A stretch of 64,000 nt of DNA from assembly GCA_013205085.1 (NCBI GenBank), contig JABMLH010000005.1:138915-202914 (forward strand), written 5' to 3'. This stretch comes from Microbacteriaceae bacterium VKM Ac-2854. GTDB taxonomy: Bacteria > Actinomycetota > Actinomycetes > Actinomycetales > Microbacteriaceae. The position numbers were made by a program, and so were the translations under genes. Shown here piece after piece: positions 34,725 to 43,560 of this stretch (position 1 is its first letter; each line of letters begins with the position of its first letter). Under the pieces are notes generated by a model. That model saw nothing but the letters and a program-made list of their open reading frames with translations, was not told where the DNA came from and did no database searches.

Positions 34725-35984
34725 ATGTCATCAAAGAAGATCTTCGGCATCGTCCTCGCCGGCGGAGAGGGCAAGCGGCTGATGCCGCTCACGGCAGACC
34801 GAGCGAAGCCCGGGGTCCCGTTCGGCGGACAGTACCGATTGATCGATTTCGCGCTGTCCAATCTTCTGAATTCCGGCTTGACGCAGATCGTCGTTCTGAC
34901 GCAGTACAAGTCGCACTCGCTGGACCGTCACGTCTCGCAGACGTGGCGCCTGTCGGGGCTGCTCAACTCGTACGTCGCCTCGGTCCCGGCGCAGCAGCGA
35001 CTCGGCAAGCGCTGGTTCAGCGGCTCCGCCGACGCGATCCTGCAGAGCCTGAACCTGATTCGCGACGAGAAGCCCGACATCGTGGTTGTGGTCGGTGCCG
35101 ACCACGTGTACCGGATGGACTTCTCGCAGATGATCGAGGCGCACATCGCCTCCGGTGCGAAGGCGACCGTCGCGGCGATCCGCCAGCCGATCGAGCTCGC
35201 CGACCAGTTCGGCGTGATCCAGCTCGAGGGCGACGAGGCGGGCGATGGCATCGTACCGACGAAGATCGCCGAGTTCCTGGAGAAGCCGAAGAACCCCGTC
35301 GGCCTCGCCGACGCCCCGCACGAGGTGCTCGCCTCGATGGGCAACTACGTGTTCGACGCGGATGCCCTCATCGACGCGGTCATCCGCGACGGCGAGAAGA
35401 CCGACTCGGCGCACGACATGGGCGGCGACATCATCCCCGACTTCGTCGCCCGCGGCGAGGCCGGCGTCTACGACCTCAAGCTCAACGATGTGCCGGGGTC
35501 GACCGATCGCGACCGCTACTACTGGCGCGACGTGGGCACCATCGACTCCTTCTTCGACGCCCACCAGGACCTGATCTCGGCCCTGCCGGTGTTCAACCTG
35601 TACAACCAGCAGTGGCCGATATTCTCGTCGCAGCTGAACTCTCCCCCGGCCAAGATCGTCCGCGACGGCCGCGGCAACCTCGGCGCCACGATCGATTCGA
35701 TCGTCTCGCTCGGTTCGGTGATCTCGGGCGCGCACATCGAGCGCAGCGTGGTCGGCCCCTGGGCGATCATCGAATCCGGCGCCACTGTGGTGGACGCGGT
35801 CATCTTCGACAAGGTGCGGATCGGGCCGGACGCGACGGTCGGTCGCGCTATCCTCGACAAGGACGTCGTCGTCGAGCCGGGGGCTCAGATCGGCGTCGAC
35901 CACGATCGCGATCGAGAGCGCGGCTTCACGGTCACCGAATCGGGTATCACCGTGGTCGGCAAGGGAGTCGTCGTCCATCCCTAG
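34725..35984 (+). CDS. glgC: Glucose-1-phosphate adenylyltransferase
   Basis: 419 residues. It makes ADP-glucose from ATP and glucose-1-phosphate, the committed step of glycogen (or maltose-1-phosphate) synthesis. [16 protein letters not shown] is the nucleotide-binding loop, [15 protein letters not shown] the substrate and activator region, [12 protein letters not shown] the metal aspartate and EFLEKPKNP the sugar-phosphate region. A C-terminal left-handed beta-helix follows. It is divergent from glgA and likely starts without a leader (TACGCT box). The following serB is only 6 nt downstream, so both share a transcript despite different pathways. Confidence 0.96.
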   Translation: MSSKKIFGIVLAGGEGKRLMPLTADRAKPGVPFGGQYRLIDFALSNLLNSGLTQIVVLTQYKSHSLDRHVSQTWRLSGLLNSYVASVPAQQRLGKRWFSGSADAILQSLNLIRDEKPDIVVVVGADHVYRMDFSQMIEAHIASGAKATVAAIRQPIELADQFGVIQLEGDEAGDGIVPTKIAEFLEKPKNPVGLADAPHEVLASMGNYVFDADALIDAVIRDGEKTDSAHDMGGDIIPDFVARGEAGVYDLKLNDVPGSTDRDRYYWRDVGTIDSFFDAHQDLISALPVFNLYNQQWPIFSSQLNSPPAKIVRDGRGNLGATIDSIVSLGSVISGAHIERSVVGPWAIIESGATVVDAVIFDKVRIGPDATVGRAILDKDVVVEPGAQIGVDHDRDRERGFTVTESGITVVGKGVVVHP

Positions 35985-35990
35985 GAAGGA

Positions 35991-36695
35991 ATGGCCGCAC
36001 TCGTGAGCGCTCCGGCAGGTACGCATCCGCACATCGTCGACACGAGGGGCGGGCGCAGCGCCCGCTTCCTCGTGGTCGTCGACGCCGACTCCACGCTGAT
36101 CCAGAACGAAGTGATCGAGCTGCTCGCCGAGCACGCCGGCACCGTCGATCTCGTCGCCGAGGTCACGGAACGGGCGATGCGCGGCGAGCTCGACTTCGAG
36201 CACAGCCTGCGCGAACGCGTCGGCACCCTCGCCGGAGTACCCGTCGACAGCTTCAGCGCGGTGCGCTCGGCGATCACGGTCACTCCGGGCGTCGCCGAAC
36301 TGGTCACCGGGATCCACACGGCCGGCGGCGCCATCGGCGTGGTCTCGGGCGGCTTCCACGAGATCCTCGACCCGCTCGCCGCGGAACTGGGTCTCGACTT
36401 CGCGCGCGCGAACTGCTTGGAAGCGCGCGACGGTGTGCTCACCGGCGGCCTGAACGACGGCGTGATCGACGCGCACGCGAAGGCGGATGCGCTGCGCGAG
36501 TGGGCGGGCGCCTGCGGCGTTCCGCTGGAACGCACGATCGCTGTCGGCGACGGAGCGAACGACCTCGAGATGATGTCGGTGGCCGCCCTCGCCGTCGCCT
36601 TCAACGCGAAGCCTCTGGTCCGCGATCGCGCCGACGTCGTCATCGACGGCATCGACCTCAGCCAGCTGCTCCCCCTGCTCGGGCTCCGCTCCTGA
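35991..36695 (+). CDS. serB: Phosphoserine phosphatase
   Basis: 234 residues of the HAD superfamily; the last step of serine synthesis. DADSTL (residues 31-36) supplies the nucleophile and acid aspartates, VSGGF is motif II, and VGDGANDLEMM is motif IV. The helical cap begins ELLAEHAG. There is no ACT domain, so this is the short form. AGGAAGGA abuts ATG 35991 with almost no spacing. A GTG at 36003 (VSAPAGTH) has better spacing to the same site, so the true start may be four codons later. It is probably cotranscribed with glgC. Confidence 0.92.
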   Translation: MAALVSAPAGTHPHIVDTRGGRSARFLVVVDADSTLIQNEVIELLAEHAGTVDLVAEVTERAMRGELDFEHSLRERVGTLAGVPVDSFSAVRSAITVTPGVAELVTGIHTAGGAIGVVSGGFHEILDPLAAELGLDFARANCLEARDGVLTGGLNDGVIDAHAKADALREWAGACGVPLERTIAVGDGANDLEMMSVAALAVAFNAKPLVRDRADVVIDGIDLSQLLPLLGLRS

Positions 36696-36706
36696 GGTCA
36701 TCTCCG

Positions 36707-36783
36707 GATTCTCCTGCGGTACGGAGAAACCGCGCCTCGAAGGAGAATCGCCGCCCTTTCTTCCTGCACGGCTCGGTTTCTCC
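36707..36783. repeat. Two interlaced inverted repeats between serB and fabG
   Basis: Repeat 1: GATTCTCCT (36707-36715) pairs with AGGAGAATC (36741-36749) and encloses an inner GCGGT/ACCGC stem (36716-36720 with 36729-36733). Repeat 2: GGAGAAACCG (36723-36732) pairs with CGGTTTCTCC (36774-36783). The arms alternate, so the two structures either exclude each other or form a pseudoknot. It lies in a convergent intergenic region and could be a two-way terminator or an intergenic repeat. Confidence 0.65.
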
Positions 36784-36865
36784 GTGGGCCAGGAGGATCG
36801 CGTAGGCGCCCTGAGCTGATAGCAGCATCGTTGTCAGCCGCTGCCGGACGAAGCAACCCGTCGGG

Positions 36866-37576
36866 TCAGTGCCCCATGCCCAGACCGCCGTCGACGGGGA
36901 TGACCGCGCCGCTGATGTAGGACGCCTCGTCCTCGCTGAGCCAGCGGGTCACCTTCGCCACGTCCGCAGCCGTGCCGTATCGGGCGAGCGGGATGCTCTT
37001 GAGGTACTCGGCCTGCTGCGCCTCCGGCAGTTCCGAGGTCATGTCCGTCTCGATGAATCCGGGCGCCACCACGTTCGCGGTGATGTTGCGCGCGCCGAGT
37101 TCGCGGGTGAGCGAGCGGGCGAAGCCGACCAGCGCCGCCTTGGAGGAGGCGTAGTTGATCTGGCCCGGCGAGCCGTACAGGCCCACAACACTGGAGATCA
37201 GGATCACGCGGCCGAAGCGCGCCTTCAGCATGCCCTTGGACGCGCGCTTGACCACGCGGAACGAGCCGGTCAGGTTCGTGTCGATCACCGAGGTGAAGTC
37301 CTCCTCCGACATCCGCATCAGCAGGGTGTCGCGCGTGATGCCCGCGTTGCTCACCAGCACCTCGACAGGACCGAGCTCGGCCTCGATCCGGCTGAACGCG
37401 GCGTCCACGGACGCCGAGTCGGTGACGTCGGCGACGACGGTGAGGCTGCCGGCCGGGCCGGCCCCGGAGCGAGCCGTGACGGCAACGCGGTGACCCGCGG
37501 CGATGAACTCCTCGGCGATCGCGTAGCCGATCCCTCGATTGCCACCGGTGACGAGTACGGTGCGCGGCGTGACCAT
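36866..37576 (-). CDS. fabG: 3-oxoacyl-ACP reductase-like SDR
   Basis: 236 residues, classical short-chain dehydrogenase: TGGNRGIG cofactor motif, SNAG, the catalytic Ser in ILISSVVG, YASSK (Tyr and Lys) and the C-terminal SGAVIPVDGGLGMGH typical of FabG. It reduces 3-oxoacyl-ACP with NADPH in fatty acid synthesis; a mycobacterial MabA-like role is also possible. The start at ATG 37576 (MVTPRTVLV) has GAGAGGGA upstream; a longer reading is less likely. It is divergent from the DUF3099 gene. In Actinobacteria fabG often pairs with fabI or an N-terminal paralogue, not seen here. Confidence 0.9.
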   Translation of the reverse strand: MVTPRTVLVTGGNRGIGYAIAEEFIAAGHRVAVTARSGAGPAGSLTVVADVTDSASVDAAFSRIEAELGPVEVLVSNAGITRDTLLMRMSEEDFTSVIDTNLTGSFRVVKRASKGMLKARFGRVILISSVVGLYGSPGQINYASSKAALVGFARSLTRELGARNITANVVAPGFIETDMTSELPEAQQAEYLKSIPLARYGTAADVAKVTRWLSEDEASYISGAVIPVDGGLGMGH

Positions 37577-37713
37577 TGTCGTGTCCCTCTCTCGTCGACG
37601 CACGGGCGGCGCCGGACGAACCGTTACAGCATAGAGGCGGGCTCGGCCAGCACCCGCTCCGATCCGCTGCGTCGGCGTTCGCCGGCGGCGGGCGGACGTA
37701 GGCTAGTGCTGTT

Positions 37714-38097
37714 GTGAAGCATCCGTCCACGATCACCTCGCTCCCGCCGTCGCCCGCCGACGAGCGGCATTCGCGCGTGGTCAAGTACGGCATCGCGATG
37801 GGCATCCGGATGGTCTGCATCGTGTGCCTGCTCTTCTCGCACGGCTGGTGGATCCTGATCTTCGGCCTCGGCGCCGTGATCCTCCCCTACATCGCCGTCG
37901 TCCTCGCCAACGTGGGCGGCACGGGCGAGGGTGGAGCCCCGGATCGGCCCGGCGGTCTCGTGACGATCGAACGCACGGCCGACGGTGGCACCCGCGCCTC
38001 GACTCCCGCTCCGGATGCGCCGACGGCGACCGCCGCGGATCCGGACGCTGCGGCCGCGCAACCGAGCGCGCAGGAGCCGCCGGAGCAGCGTCCGTGA
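37714..38097 (+). CDS. DUF3099 membrane protein
   Basis: 127 residues. The conserved actinobacterial DUF3099 core is TITSLPPSPADERHSRVVKYGIAMGIRMVC. Two helices (about residues 27-45 and 48-67) are followed by a disordered Ala/Pro/Thr tail. Function unknown. The gene runs with a small CxxxxC protein and SURF1 in a tightly overlapping set, hinting at a link to the respiratory chain or membrane, but only by context. The GTG start has TAGGCT 9 nt upstream and no ribosome-binding site, so its leader is very short. Confidence 0.85.
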   Translation: MKHPSTITSLPPSPADERHSRVVKYGIAMGIRMVCIVCLLFSHGWWILIFGLGAVILPYIAVVLANVGGTGEGGAPDRPGGLVTIERTADGGTRASTPAPDAPTATAADPDAAAAQPSAQEPPEQRP

Positions 38098-38321
38098 TCC
38101 CCTTCGGAGCCCCGCCGGAGCGATTCACCTGCTCGCGGGCGGGCTGCACCGAGAGCGCGAGCTGGGCGATCGACTGGCGAAACCCCAAGATCCACTCCGC
38201 CGACCGGCGCAAGACCTGGCTCGCGTGCGACGACCACGTCGACTATCTGCGCGAGTTCCTGCTCGCCCGCGACTTCCCTCTCGAGGTGCGCGCCCTGGAA
38301 CTCGAAGAGGAGGCGCGATGA
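38094..38321 (+). CDS. Small conserved Cys/His protein
   Basis: 75 residues beginning VIPFGAPPERFTCSRAGCTE. Conserved-looking cysteines C-x4-C (13 and 18), then W-rich DWRNPKIH and TWLACDDHVDYLREFL supply another Cys and His, so a zinc site is possible. Homologues in databases are often labelled acetone carboxylase, which seems to be a naming error for so small a protein. The GTG start overlaps the DUF3099 stop (GTGA) and its end overlaps SURF1 by 4 nt. The function is unknown. Confidence 0.75.
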   Translation: MIPFGAPPERFTCSRAGCTESASWAIDWRNPKIHSADRRKTWLACDDHVDYLREFLLARDFPLEVRALELEEEAR

Positions 38322-39181
38322 GCCCGCGGGGATCGACGAAGTGGGGCTTCGCCCTCAGCCGCCGCTGGTTCGGCTACCTCGGGCTCGCCGTCGCGTTCGC
38401 CATCACCTGCGTACTGCTGTCGAACTGGCAGCTGGCGCGCCTGCACGAAGCGTCGTCCGAGAACACTCTGGTGGATGCGAACTGGAGCGCGGACCCGGTG
38501 GACCTCGCCGAGCTGCTGCCGACGGAGAGCAGCTGGGACGACGAACTGGAGTACCGCACGGCGACGGTCACCGGCAGCTACGAGACCGAACAGCAGATCC
38601 TGGTGCGCAACCGCCCGAACAACGGCAACCCGGGGTTCGAGATCCTCACGCCGCTGCGTCTGAATGACGGCACGGTCTTCATCGTCGATCGCGGCTGGCT
38701 CCCCGTCGGCGACGCGCAGGACTCCCCCGACGTCATCCCGGCTCCGCCCTCCGGCGAGGTCACGGTCACCGCGCGGCTGAAGCCGGGCGAGGGTCGGATC
38801 GATGGTCGCTCCGCCCCCGCCGGCCAGGTCGCGACGATCAACCTCGAGGACGTCGGCGCGATCCTGCAGCAGCCGATGTACTCCGGAGCGTACGGACTCC
38901 TCGCGAGCGAGAGCCCGGCGCCGAGCGAGGCACGTCCGGTCGGCGCGGAGAAGCCCGTCGCCGACGAGGGACTGCACATCAGCTACGCGATTCAGTGGGT
39001 GTTGTTCGCGCTGATGGGCTTCTTCGGCCTGTTCTGGGCGATCAGGCACGAGTACCGCATCCGCAACGCCGATGATCCCGAGGTGCGTGAGGCCGCCGAA
39101 CGCCGCGAGGCGCGCCGACTGGCCCGCCCGAAGAGCGACGCCGACGCCGAGGACGAACTCCTCGACGGCGCCCGCCGCTGA
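38318..39181 (+). CDS. SURF1-family protein
   Basis: 287 residues. Membrane helices at both ends (about residues 16-38 and 226-248) flank a soluble domain with NWQLARLHE, VRNRPNNGNPGFEILTPL and FIVDRGWLP, the SURF1 signature. SURF1 helps insert heme a into cytochrome oxidase subunit I (family knowledge). ctaA and ctaB for heme A synthesis are about 10 kb away, which supports a role in cytochrome aa3 assembly. AAGAGGAGG (38305-38313) is a strong ribosome-binding site, 4 nt before ATG 38318. The C-terminal 45 residues are charged and cytoplasmic. Confidence 0.92.
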   Translation: MSPRGSTKWGFALSRRWFGYLGLAVAFAITCVLLSNWQLARLHEASSENTLVDANWSADPVDLAELLPTESSWDDELEYRTATVTGSYETEQQILVRNRPNNGNPGFEILTPLRLNDGTVFIVDRGWLPVGDAQDSPDVIPAPPSGEVTVTARLKPGEGRIDGRSAPAGQVATINLEDVGAILQQPMYSGAYGLLASESPAPSEARPVGAEKPVADEGLHISYAIQWVLFALMGFFGLFWAIRHEYRIRNADDPEVREAAERREARRLARPKSDADAEDELLDGARR

Positions 39182-39214
39182 CGCGGGCCCGCCCGGTCGA
39201 CCCGGCCCCAGGCC

Positions 39215-40813
39215 CTAGGCGAGTTCGATCAGTTCCAAGTAGTCCGAGGTCCAGTGGTCCTCGGTGCCCTCCGGCATGATCAGCACGCGCTCGGGGTTGA
39301 GCGCCTCGACGGCGCCCTCGTCGTGGCTGACCAGGACGACCGCACCTTCGTAGTGCGCGAGCGCATCCAGGATCTCGTCGCGGCTGGCCGGGTCGAGGTT
39401 GTTGGTGGGCTCGTCGAGCAGCAGCACGTTCGCGCCGGACACCACGATCATCGCCAAGGCGAGTCTCGTCTTCTCCCCGCCGGAGAGCACACCGGCGAGC
39501 TTGTGCGAGTCGTCTCCGGTGAAGAGGAACGAGCCGAGCACGCGCCGCGCCTCGGTCTCGGTGAGGCTCGGGCTGGAGGAGACCATGTTCTGCAGCACGG
39601 ATCGCTTGACGTCGATCGTCTCGTGCTCCTGGGCGTAGTACCCGATTCGGAGCCCGTGTCCGGGTTCGATCTCGCCGGTGTCGGGCTTGTCGACGCCACC
39701 GAGGATGCGCAGCAGGGTGGTCTTGCCCGCACCGTTCAGGCCGAGGATGACGACCTTGGAGCCGCGGTCGATCGCGAGGTCGACGGCGGTGAAGATCTCC
39801 AGCGAGCCGTAGCTCTTCGAGAGGTTGCTGGCCATCAGCGGCGTGCGGCCGCAGGCGGCGGGTGTCGGGAACCGCAGCTTGGCGACGCGTTCTACCGCGC
39901 GCACCTCGTCGAGACCCGAGAGCATCTTCTCCGCGCGGGCGACCATCTGGTGCGCCGCGGCGGCCTTCGAGGCCTTCGCGCCGAACTTCGCGGCCTGCAG
40001 CTGCAGCACGCTGGCCTTCTTCTCGACGTTCGCGCGCTCCTTCTTCCGGCGCTCCTCGTCGGCCGCGCGCTGGCGCAGGTAGTTCTTCCAGTTCATGTTG
40101 TACACATCGATCACCTGGCGATTCGCGTCCAGGTAGAACACCCGGTTCACGGTCTCGCCGACCAGCTCGATATCGTGCGAGATCACGATGAAGCCGCCGC
40201 GGTAGTTCTTCAAGAACTCGCGCAGCCACACCACCGAGTCGGCGTCGAGGTGGTTGGTCGGCTCGTCGAGGATGAGGGTCTGCGCGTCCGAGTACAGGAT
40301 CCGCGCCAGCTCGATGCGGCGGCGCTGACCACCCGAGAGCGTCTTGAGGGGCTGGTCCAGGATGCGATCGGGCAGGTTCAGGTTGCTGGCGATCGACGCG
40401 GCCTCTGCCTCGGCCGCGTAGCCGCCCAGTGCGAGGAAGCGGTCCGTGAGGTTGCCGTACTTCTTCATCCCGGCGTCGCTGACCTTCGGGTCGCTGGACG
40501 ACATGGCCACGGTGGCCTCCTGCATCCCGAGCACCAGCTGGCCGAGGCCACGGGCATCCAGGATGCGCGTGCGGGCCAGCTCCTCGGGGTCGCCGGAACG
40601 CGGGTCCTGCGGCAGGTAGCCGAGCTCACCGCCGCGCTCGACGGAGCCGCCGTTGGGCAGCAGGTCGCCGGCGAGCACCTTCGTCAGGGTCGTCTTGCCG
40701 GCGCCGTTGCGGCCGACCAGTCCGATCTTGTCTCCGTCCGAGACGCGGAAGGAGACGTTCTCCATCAGGAGGCGGGCTCCGACGCGAAGCTCGAGATCGT
40801 GCACGCTCAGCAC
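39215..40813 (-). CDS. ABC-F family ATPase
   Basis: About 532 residues with two ABC domains and no membrane part. Domain 1: GRNGAGKTT, signature LSGGQRRRIELA, Walker B LILDEPTNHLD. Domain 2: GLNGAGKTT, LSGGEKTRLALA, LLLDEPTNNLD. A charged interdomain linker (Lys/Arg/Ala-rich, around RRKKERANVEKK) is the ABC-F hallmark. ABC-F proteins act on the ribosome E site in translation control or antibiotic protection; the subfamily cannot be named by eye. Start GTG 40813 is judged from the family N-terminus; a 5' untranslated region of about 80 nt would lie before it. Confidence 0.9.
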   Translation of the reverse strand: MLSVHDLELRVGARLLMENVSFRVSDGDKIGLVGRNGAGKTTLTKVLAGDLLPNGGSVERGGELGYLPQDPRSGDPEELARTRILDARGLGQLVLGMQEATVAMSSSDPKVSDAGMKKYGNLTDRFLALGGYAAEAEAASIASNLNLPDRILDQPLKTLSGGQRRRIELARILYSDAQTLILDEPTNHLDADSVVWLREFLKNYRGGFIVISHDIELVGETVNRVFYLDANRQVIDVYNMNWKNYLRQRAADEERRKKERANVEKKASVLQLQAAKFGAKASKAAAAHQMVARAEKMLSGLDEVRAVERVAKLRFPTPAACGRTPLMASNLSKSYGSLEIFTAVDLAIDRGSKVVILGLNGAGKTTLLRILGGVDKPDTGEIEPGHGLRIGYYAQEHETIDVKRSVLQNMVSSSPSLTETEARRVLGSFLFTGDDSHKLAGVLSGGEKTRLALAMIVVSGANVLLLDEPTNNLDPASRDEILDALAHYEGAVVLVSHDEGAVEALNPERVLIMPEGTEDHWTSDYLELIELA

Positions 40814-40895
40814 AGTGACTTTGTCCGTTCCCGCCAAGAAATGGCGTTCCGTTCGGTGGGGGTTGCGCCGCACTCCGTGGGGCGGCAGCCCTCTA

Positions 40896-40901
40896 GTATA
40901 T
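40896..40901 (-). promoter_or_regulatory. -10 box TATACT, ABC-F/bioY intergenic region
   Basis: Minus-strand TATACT, a close match to TATAAT in an otherwise GC-rich region. It would give the ABC-F gene a leader of about 75-80 nt. On the plus strand the same AT-rich spot reads TAGTAT (40895-40900) and could serve bioY. Confidence 0.35.
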
Positions 40902-41023
40902 TTCCTGAGCCACGGGATCGGGTCACGCCCGTTCCCGGGGTGCCGATCGTGCCGCGATCCCACTCATTTCGCCGCCCGCAGCACCTGCCGCTGCGCGCGT
41001 CACGGCCAGAGGAGACCGATTCC

Positions 41024-41629
41024 ATGTCCACCTTCACGCTCGCGCCCTCGCGGCCGGTTCTCGTCGATCGGCTCTTCGCCCGGTCCCTGACGACCGACAT
41101 CGTCGCCGTCGTCGCCGGAGCCGCCTTCGTCGCCGGCTTCGCTCAGCTCTACGTGCCGATGTTCCCGGTGCCGATCACGGGCCAGACCCTCGCCGTGCTG
41201 CTCGTCGGCGCCTCGCTCGGCGCCCTCCGCGGCGGACTGGCGCTCGGCCTTTACGCACTCGTCGGCATCGTCGGACTGCCGGTCTTCACGGAGGGTAAGG
41301 GCGGCTGGGCGGCCTTCACCTCTCCCTCGGGCGGCTACATCGTCGGCTTCGTCCTCGCCGCGATCGTCACCGGCTGGCTCGCTCAGCGCGCCTGGGACCG
41401 CAAGGTCCTCGGCGCCCTCGTCGCCTTCCTCGCCGGCACCGTGGTGATGTACGCCGTCGGACTCCCCTGGCTCTCGCTCGCCCTGGGCAACCTCGGCATC
41501 GAGAACGGCCTCGGCGCGACGCTGCAGGCCGGCCTGGTCCCGTTCCTGATCGGCGACGCGATCAAGATCCTGATCGCCGCTGCCGTTCTGCCCGCGTCGT
41601 GGAAGCTGCTCTCACTGCGCAAGCGCTGA
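41024..41629 (+). CDS. bioY: Biotin transporter S component BioY
   Basis: 201 residues with about six membrane helices. PVPITGQTLAVLLVGASLG is the conserved BioY segment, with GGYIVGFVLAA and GDAIKILIAA as family regions. It is the substrate-binding subunit of an ECF-type biotin transporter; no BioM/BioN pair is adjacent, so it may use a shared energy module or act alone. AGAGGAGA (41008-41015) lies 8 nt before ATG 41024. No BirA-type operator was recognised. A strong hairpin terminator follows at 41646-41679. Confidence 0.93.
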   Translation: MSTFTLAPSRPVLVDRLFARSLTTDIVAVVAGAAFVAGFAQLYVPMFPVPITGQTLAVLLVGASLGALRGGLALGLYALVGIVGLPVFTEGKGGWAAFTSPSGGYIVGFVLAAIVTGWLAQRAWDRKVLGALVAFLAGTVVMYAVGLPWLSLALGNLGIENGLGATLQAGLVPFLIGDAIKILIAAAVLPASWKLLSLRKR

Positions 41630-41645
41630 CCTCGAAACTGCGATA

Positions 41646-41679
41646 CGAAGGCCGCGGATCCTCGGATTCGCGGCCTTCG
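41646..41679 (+). terminator. Terminator hairpin after bioY
   Basis: CGAAGGCCGCG (41646-41656) pairs with CGCGGCCTTCG (41669-41679) and the stem extends inward by a G-T pair and ATCC/GGAT. It starts 16 nt past the bioY stop. Confidence 0.8.
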
Positions 41680-41875
41680 TCGTTCTCGGTCGCCTCCCGC
41701 CGCACGGATTTCCCGCGTTCGGGGGGTCGATCGCGCAGCATTTCGCCGCGCGGTGGCGAAATCCCACTGATGAAGCTCTCAGGCAGCCCGTGTCACGGCG
41801 CCAGAAATCGCAGGTCAAGCGCCGATTCGTGAAGACTGTCTCGTCGACTCGCCAACCGCGACGCGCCGGTGCGAT

Positions 41876-41891
41876 GAAACATTCTCGAAAC
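41876..41891 (+). promoter_or_regulatory. GAAAC-n6-GAAAC box
   Basis: Two GAAAC half-sites separated by 6 bp, about 85 bp before the permease start. The spacing and half-site resemble the GlnR nitrogen-regulator site of Actinobacteria (gTnAC-n6-GaAAC), and the target would be an amino-acid permease. The first half-site is imperfect for GlnR, so this is a suggestion only. Confidence 0.3.
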
Positions 41892-41918
41892 ATACGGTGA
41901 ATACCCTGGCGCGCATCC

Positions 41919-41940
41919 TGTGACCTGCACGAGGGTCACA
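41919..41940. promoter_or_regulatory. TGTGACC-n8-GGTCACA inverted repeat
   Basis: A perfect 7-bp inverted repeat 36 bp before the permease start. It could be an operator for a GntR- or TetR-type regulator. The spacing does not fit the CRP/GlxR site (TGTGA-n6-TCACA). Confidence 0.4.
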
Positions 41941-41976
41941 CCCCACCAGGAGCCATTCCTCTTCAAGGAGATACGC

Positions 41977-43545
41977 GTGACCCAAGTGAACCCTCACCAG
42001 CCCGGTGAGCTCGACGGTGCCGAACCGGCCCGCGACTTCTCGCACGAGGAGGAAGGCTACAAGCACGGCCTGAAGCCTCGCCAGATCCAGATGATCGCCA
42101 TCGGCGGAGCCATCGGCACCGGCCTCTTTATGGGCGCCGGTGGTCGACTCGCCTCCGCGGGCCCCGCGCTCTTCCTCGTCTACGCCTTCTGCGGCGTCTT
42201 CGCCTTCTTCATCCTGCGCGCGCTCGGTGAGCTCGTGCTGCACCGCCCCTCCTCCGGCTCGTTCATCTCCTACGCCCGTGAGTTCTACGGCGAGAAGCTC
42301 GCCTACGTCGCCGGCTGGATGTACTTCGCGAACTGGGGCACCACGGCCATCGCCGACGTCACCGCGGTCGCGCTGTACGTGCAGTTCTGGTCGCCGTTCA
42401 CCTCGGTGCCCGAGTGGCTGCTCGCGCTGATCGCGCTGGTCGTGGTGCTCGCCGCCAACCTCGTCTCCGTCAAGGTCTTCGGCGAGATGGAGTTCTGGTT
42501 CGCACTGATCAAGGTCTCCGCGCTGGTGATCTTCCTGCTGGTCGGGCTCTGGGTGCTGGTCACCGCCGCCCCGCTCACCCACGACGGCGTCACCGAGGCC
42601 GGCGGCCTGCACAACTGGACCGACCAGGGCCTGTTCCCGAGCGGCCTGCTTCCGGCCGTGCTCGTGATGCAGGGAGTCGTCTTCGCCTACGCCGGCATCG
42701 AGCTGGTCGGCACGGCCGCCGGCGAGACCGAGAACCCCGGCAAGTCCATCCCGAAGGCGATCAACTCGGTCATCTTCCGCATCGCGATCTTCTACGTGGG
42801 CTCCGTCGTGCTGCTTTCGCTGCTGCTGCCCTTCAGCGCGTACGTCGCGGGCACCAGCCCGTTCGTGACCTTCTTCTCCAGCCTCGGCGGCGAGGAGTTC
42901 GGTGAGATCGCCGGCTCGATCATGAACTTCGTGGTGCTCACCGCCGCGCTGTCCAGCCTCAACGCCGGCCTGTACTCGACCGGTCGCATCCTGCGCTCGA
43001 TGTCGATGAGCGGTTCCGCGCCGGAGTTCACCAAGAAGATGAACCGGCAGGGCGTCCCCTTCGGCGGCATCCTGCTCACCGCCGCGTTCACCCTGATCGG
43101 CATCGTGCTGAACCTGTTCCTGGGTGGCACCGCCGCGTTCGACATCGTGCTGAACATGTCGGCGATCTGCATCGTCTCGGGCTGGGGCGTCATCGTGCTC
43201 TGCCAGATGAAGCTGCGCAAGTGGGCCCTCGAAGGCAAGCTGACCCGGCCGGCGTTCCGGATGCCGGGTGCGCCGGTCACCTCGTGGCTCACGATCGGCT
43301 TCCTGGTGCTGGTGCTGGTTCTGATCGCGATCGACTTCCCCACCGGAACGCTGACCGTCGGCTTCTTCGTCGTCATCGGGATTCCCGCGCTGGTGATCGG
43401 TTGGTTCGCCACGCGCAAGAAGATCTACGAGATCGCCGCCGCCCGCGACGGTTTCACCGGCGCCTTCCCCGTCGTCGCCGAGACCCCGGCCATGGTGGCC
43501 AAGCTCGAGGACAACGAGGCGCACGACCGCAAGCGCGGCGAGTAA
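41977..43545 (+). CDS. Amino-acid permease, APC family
   Basis: About 522 residues with 12 helices. It has the APC start [26 protein letters not shown] and the [24 protein letters not shown] region. [27 protein letters not shown] completes the amino-acid/polyamine symporter signature, closest in look to the asparagine/GABA/aromatic permeases (AnsP/GabP/CycA group). The exact substrate is not decidable. AAGGAG (41965-41970) lies 6 nt before GTG 41977. Candidate operators lie upstream and a 15-bp hairpin follows the stop by 15 nt. The C-terminal charged tail ends DRKRGE. Confidence 0.92.
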   Translation: MTQVNPHQPGELDGAEPARDFSHEEEGYKHGLKPRQIQMIAIGGAIGTGLFMGAGGRLASAGPALFLVYAFCGVFAFFILRALGELVLHRPSSGSFISYAREFYGEKLAYVAGWMYFANWGTTAIADVTAVALYVQFWSPFTSVPEWLLALIALVVVLAANLVSVKVFGEMEFWFALIKVSALVIFLLVGLWVLVTAAPLTHDGVTEAGGLHNWTDQGLFPSGLLPAVLVMQGVVFAYAGIELVGTAAGETENPGKSIPKAINSVIFRIAIFYVGSVVLLSLLLPFSAYVAGTSPFVTFFSSLGGEEFGEIAGSIMNFVVLTAALSSLNAGLYSTGRILRSMSMSGSAPEFTKKMNRQGVPFGGILLTAAFTLIGIVLNLFLGGTAAFDIVLNMSAICIVSGWGVIVLCQMKLRKWALEGKLTRPAFRMPGAPVTSWLTIGFLVLVLVLIAIDFPTGTLTVGFFVVIGIPALVIGWFATRKKIYEIAAARDGFTGAFPVVAETPAMVAKLEDNEAHDRKRGE

Positions 43546-43560
43546 CTCCGCACCAATGCC

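Noticed and set aside
32666-36805. Very long plus-strand open frame
   Set aside because: It crosses the ABC ATPase, glgA, glgC and serB, all of which have strong motifs in other frames. No domain is visible in it.
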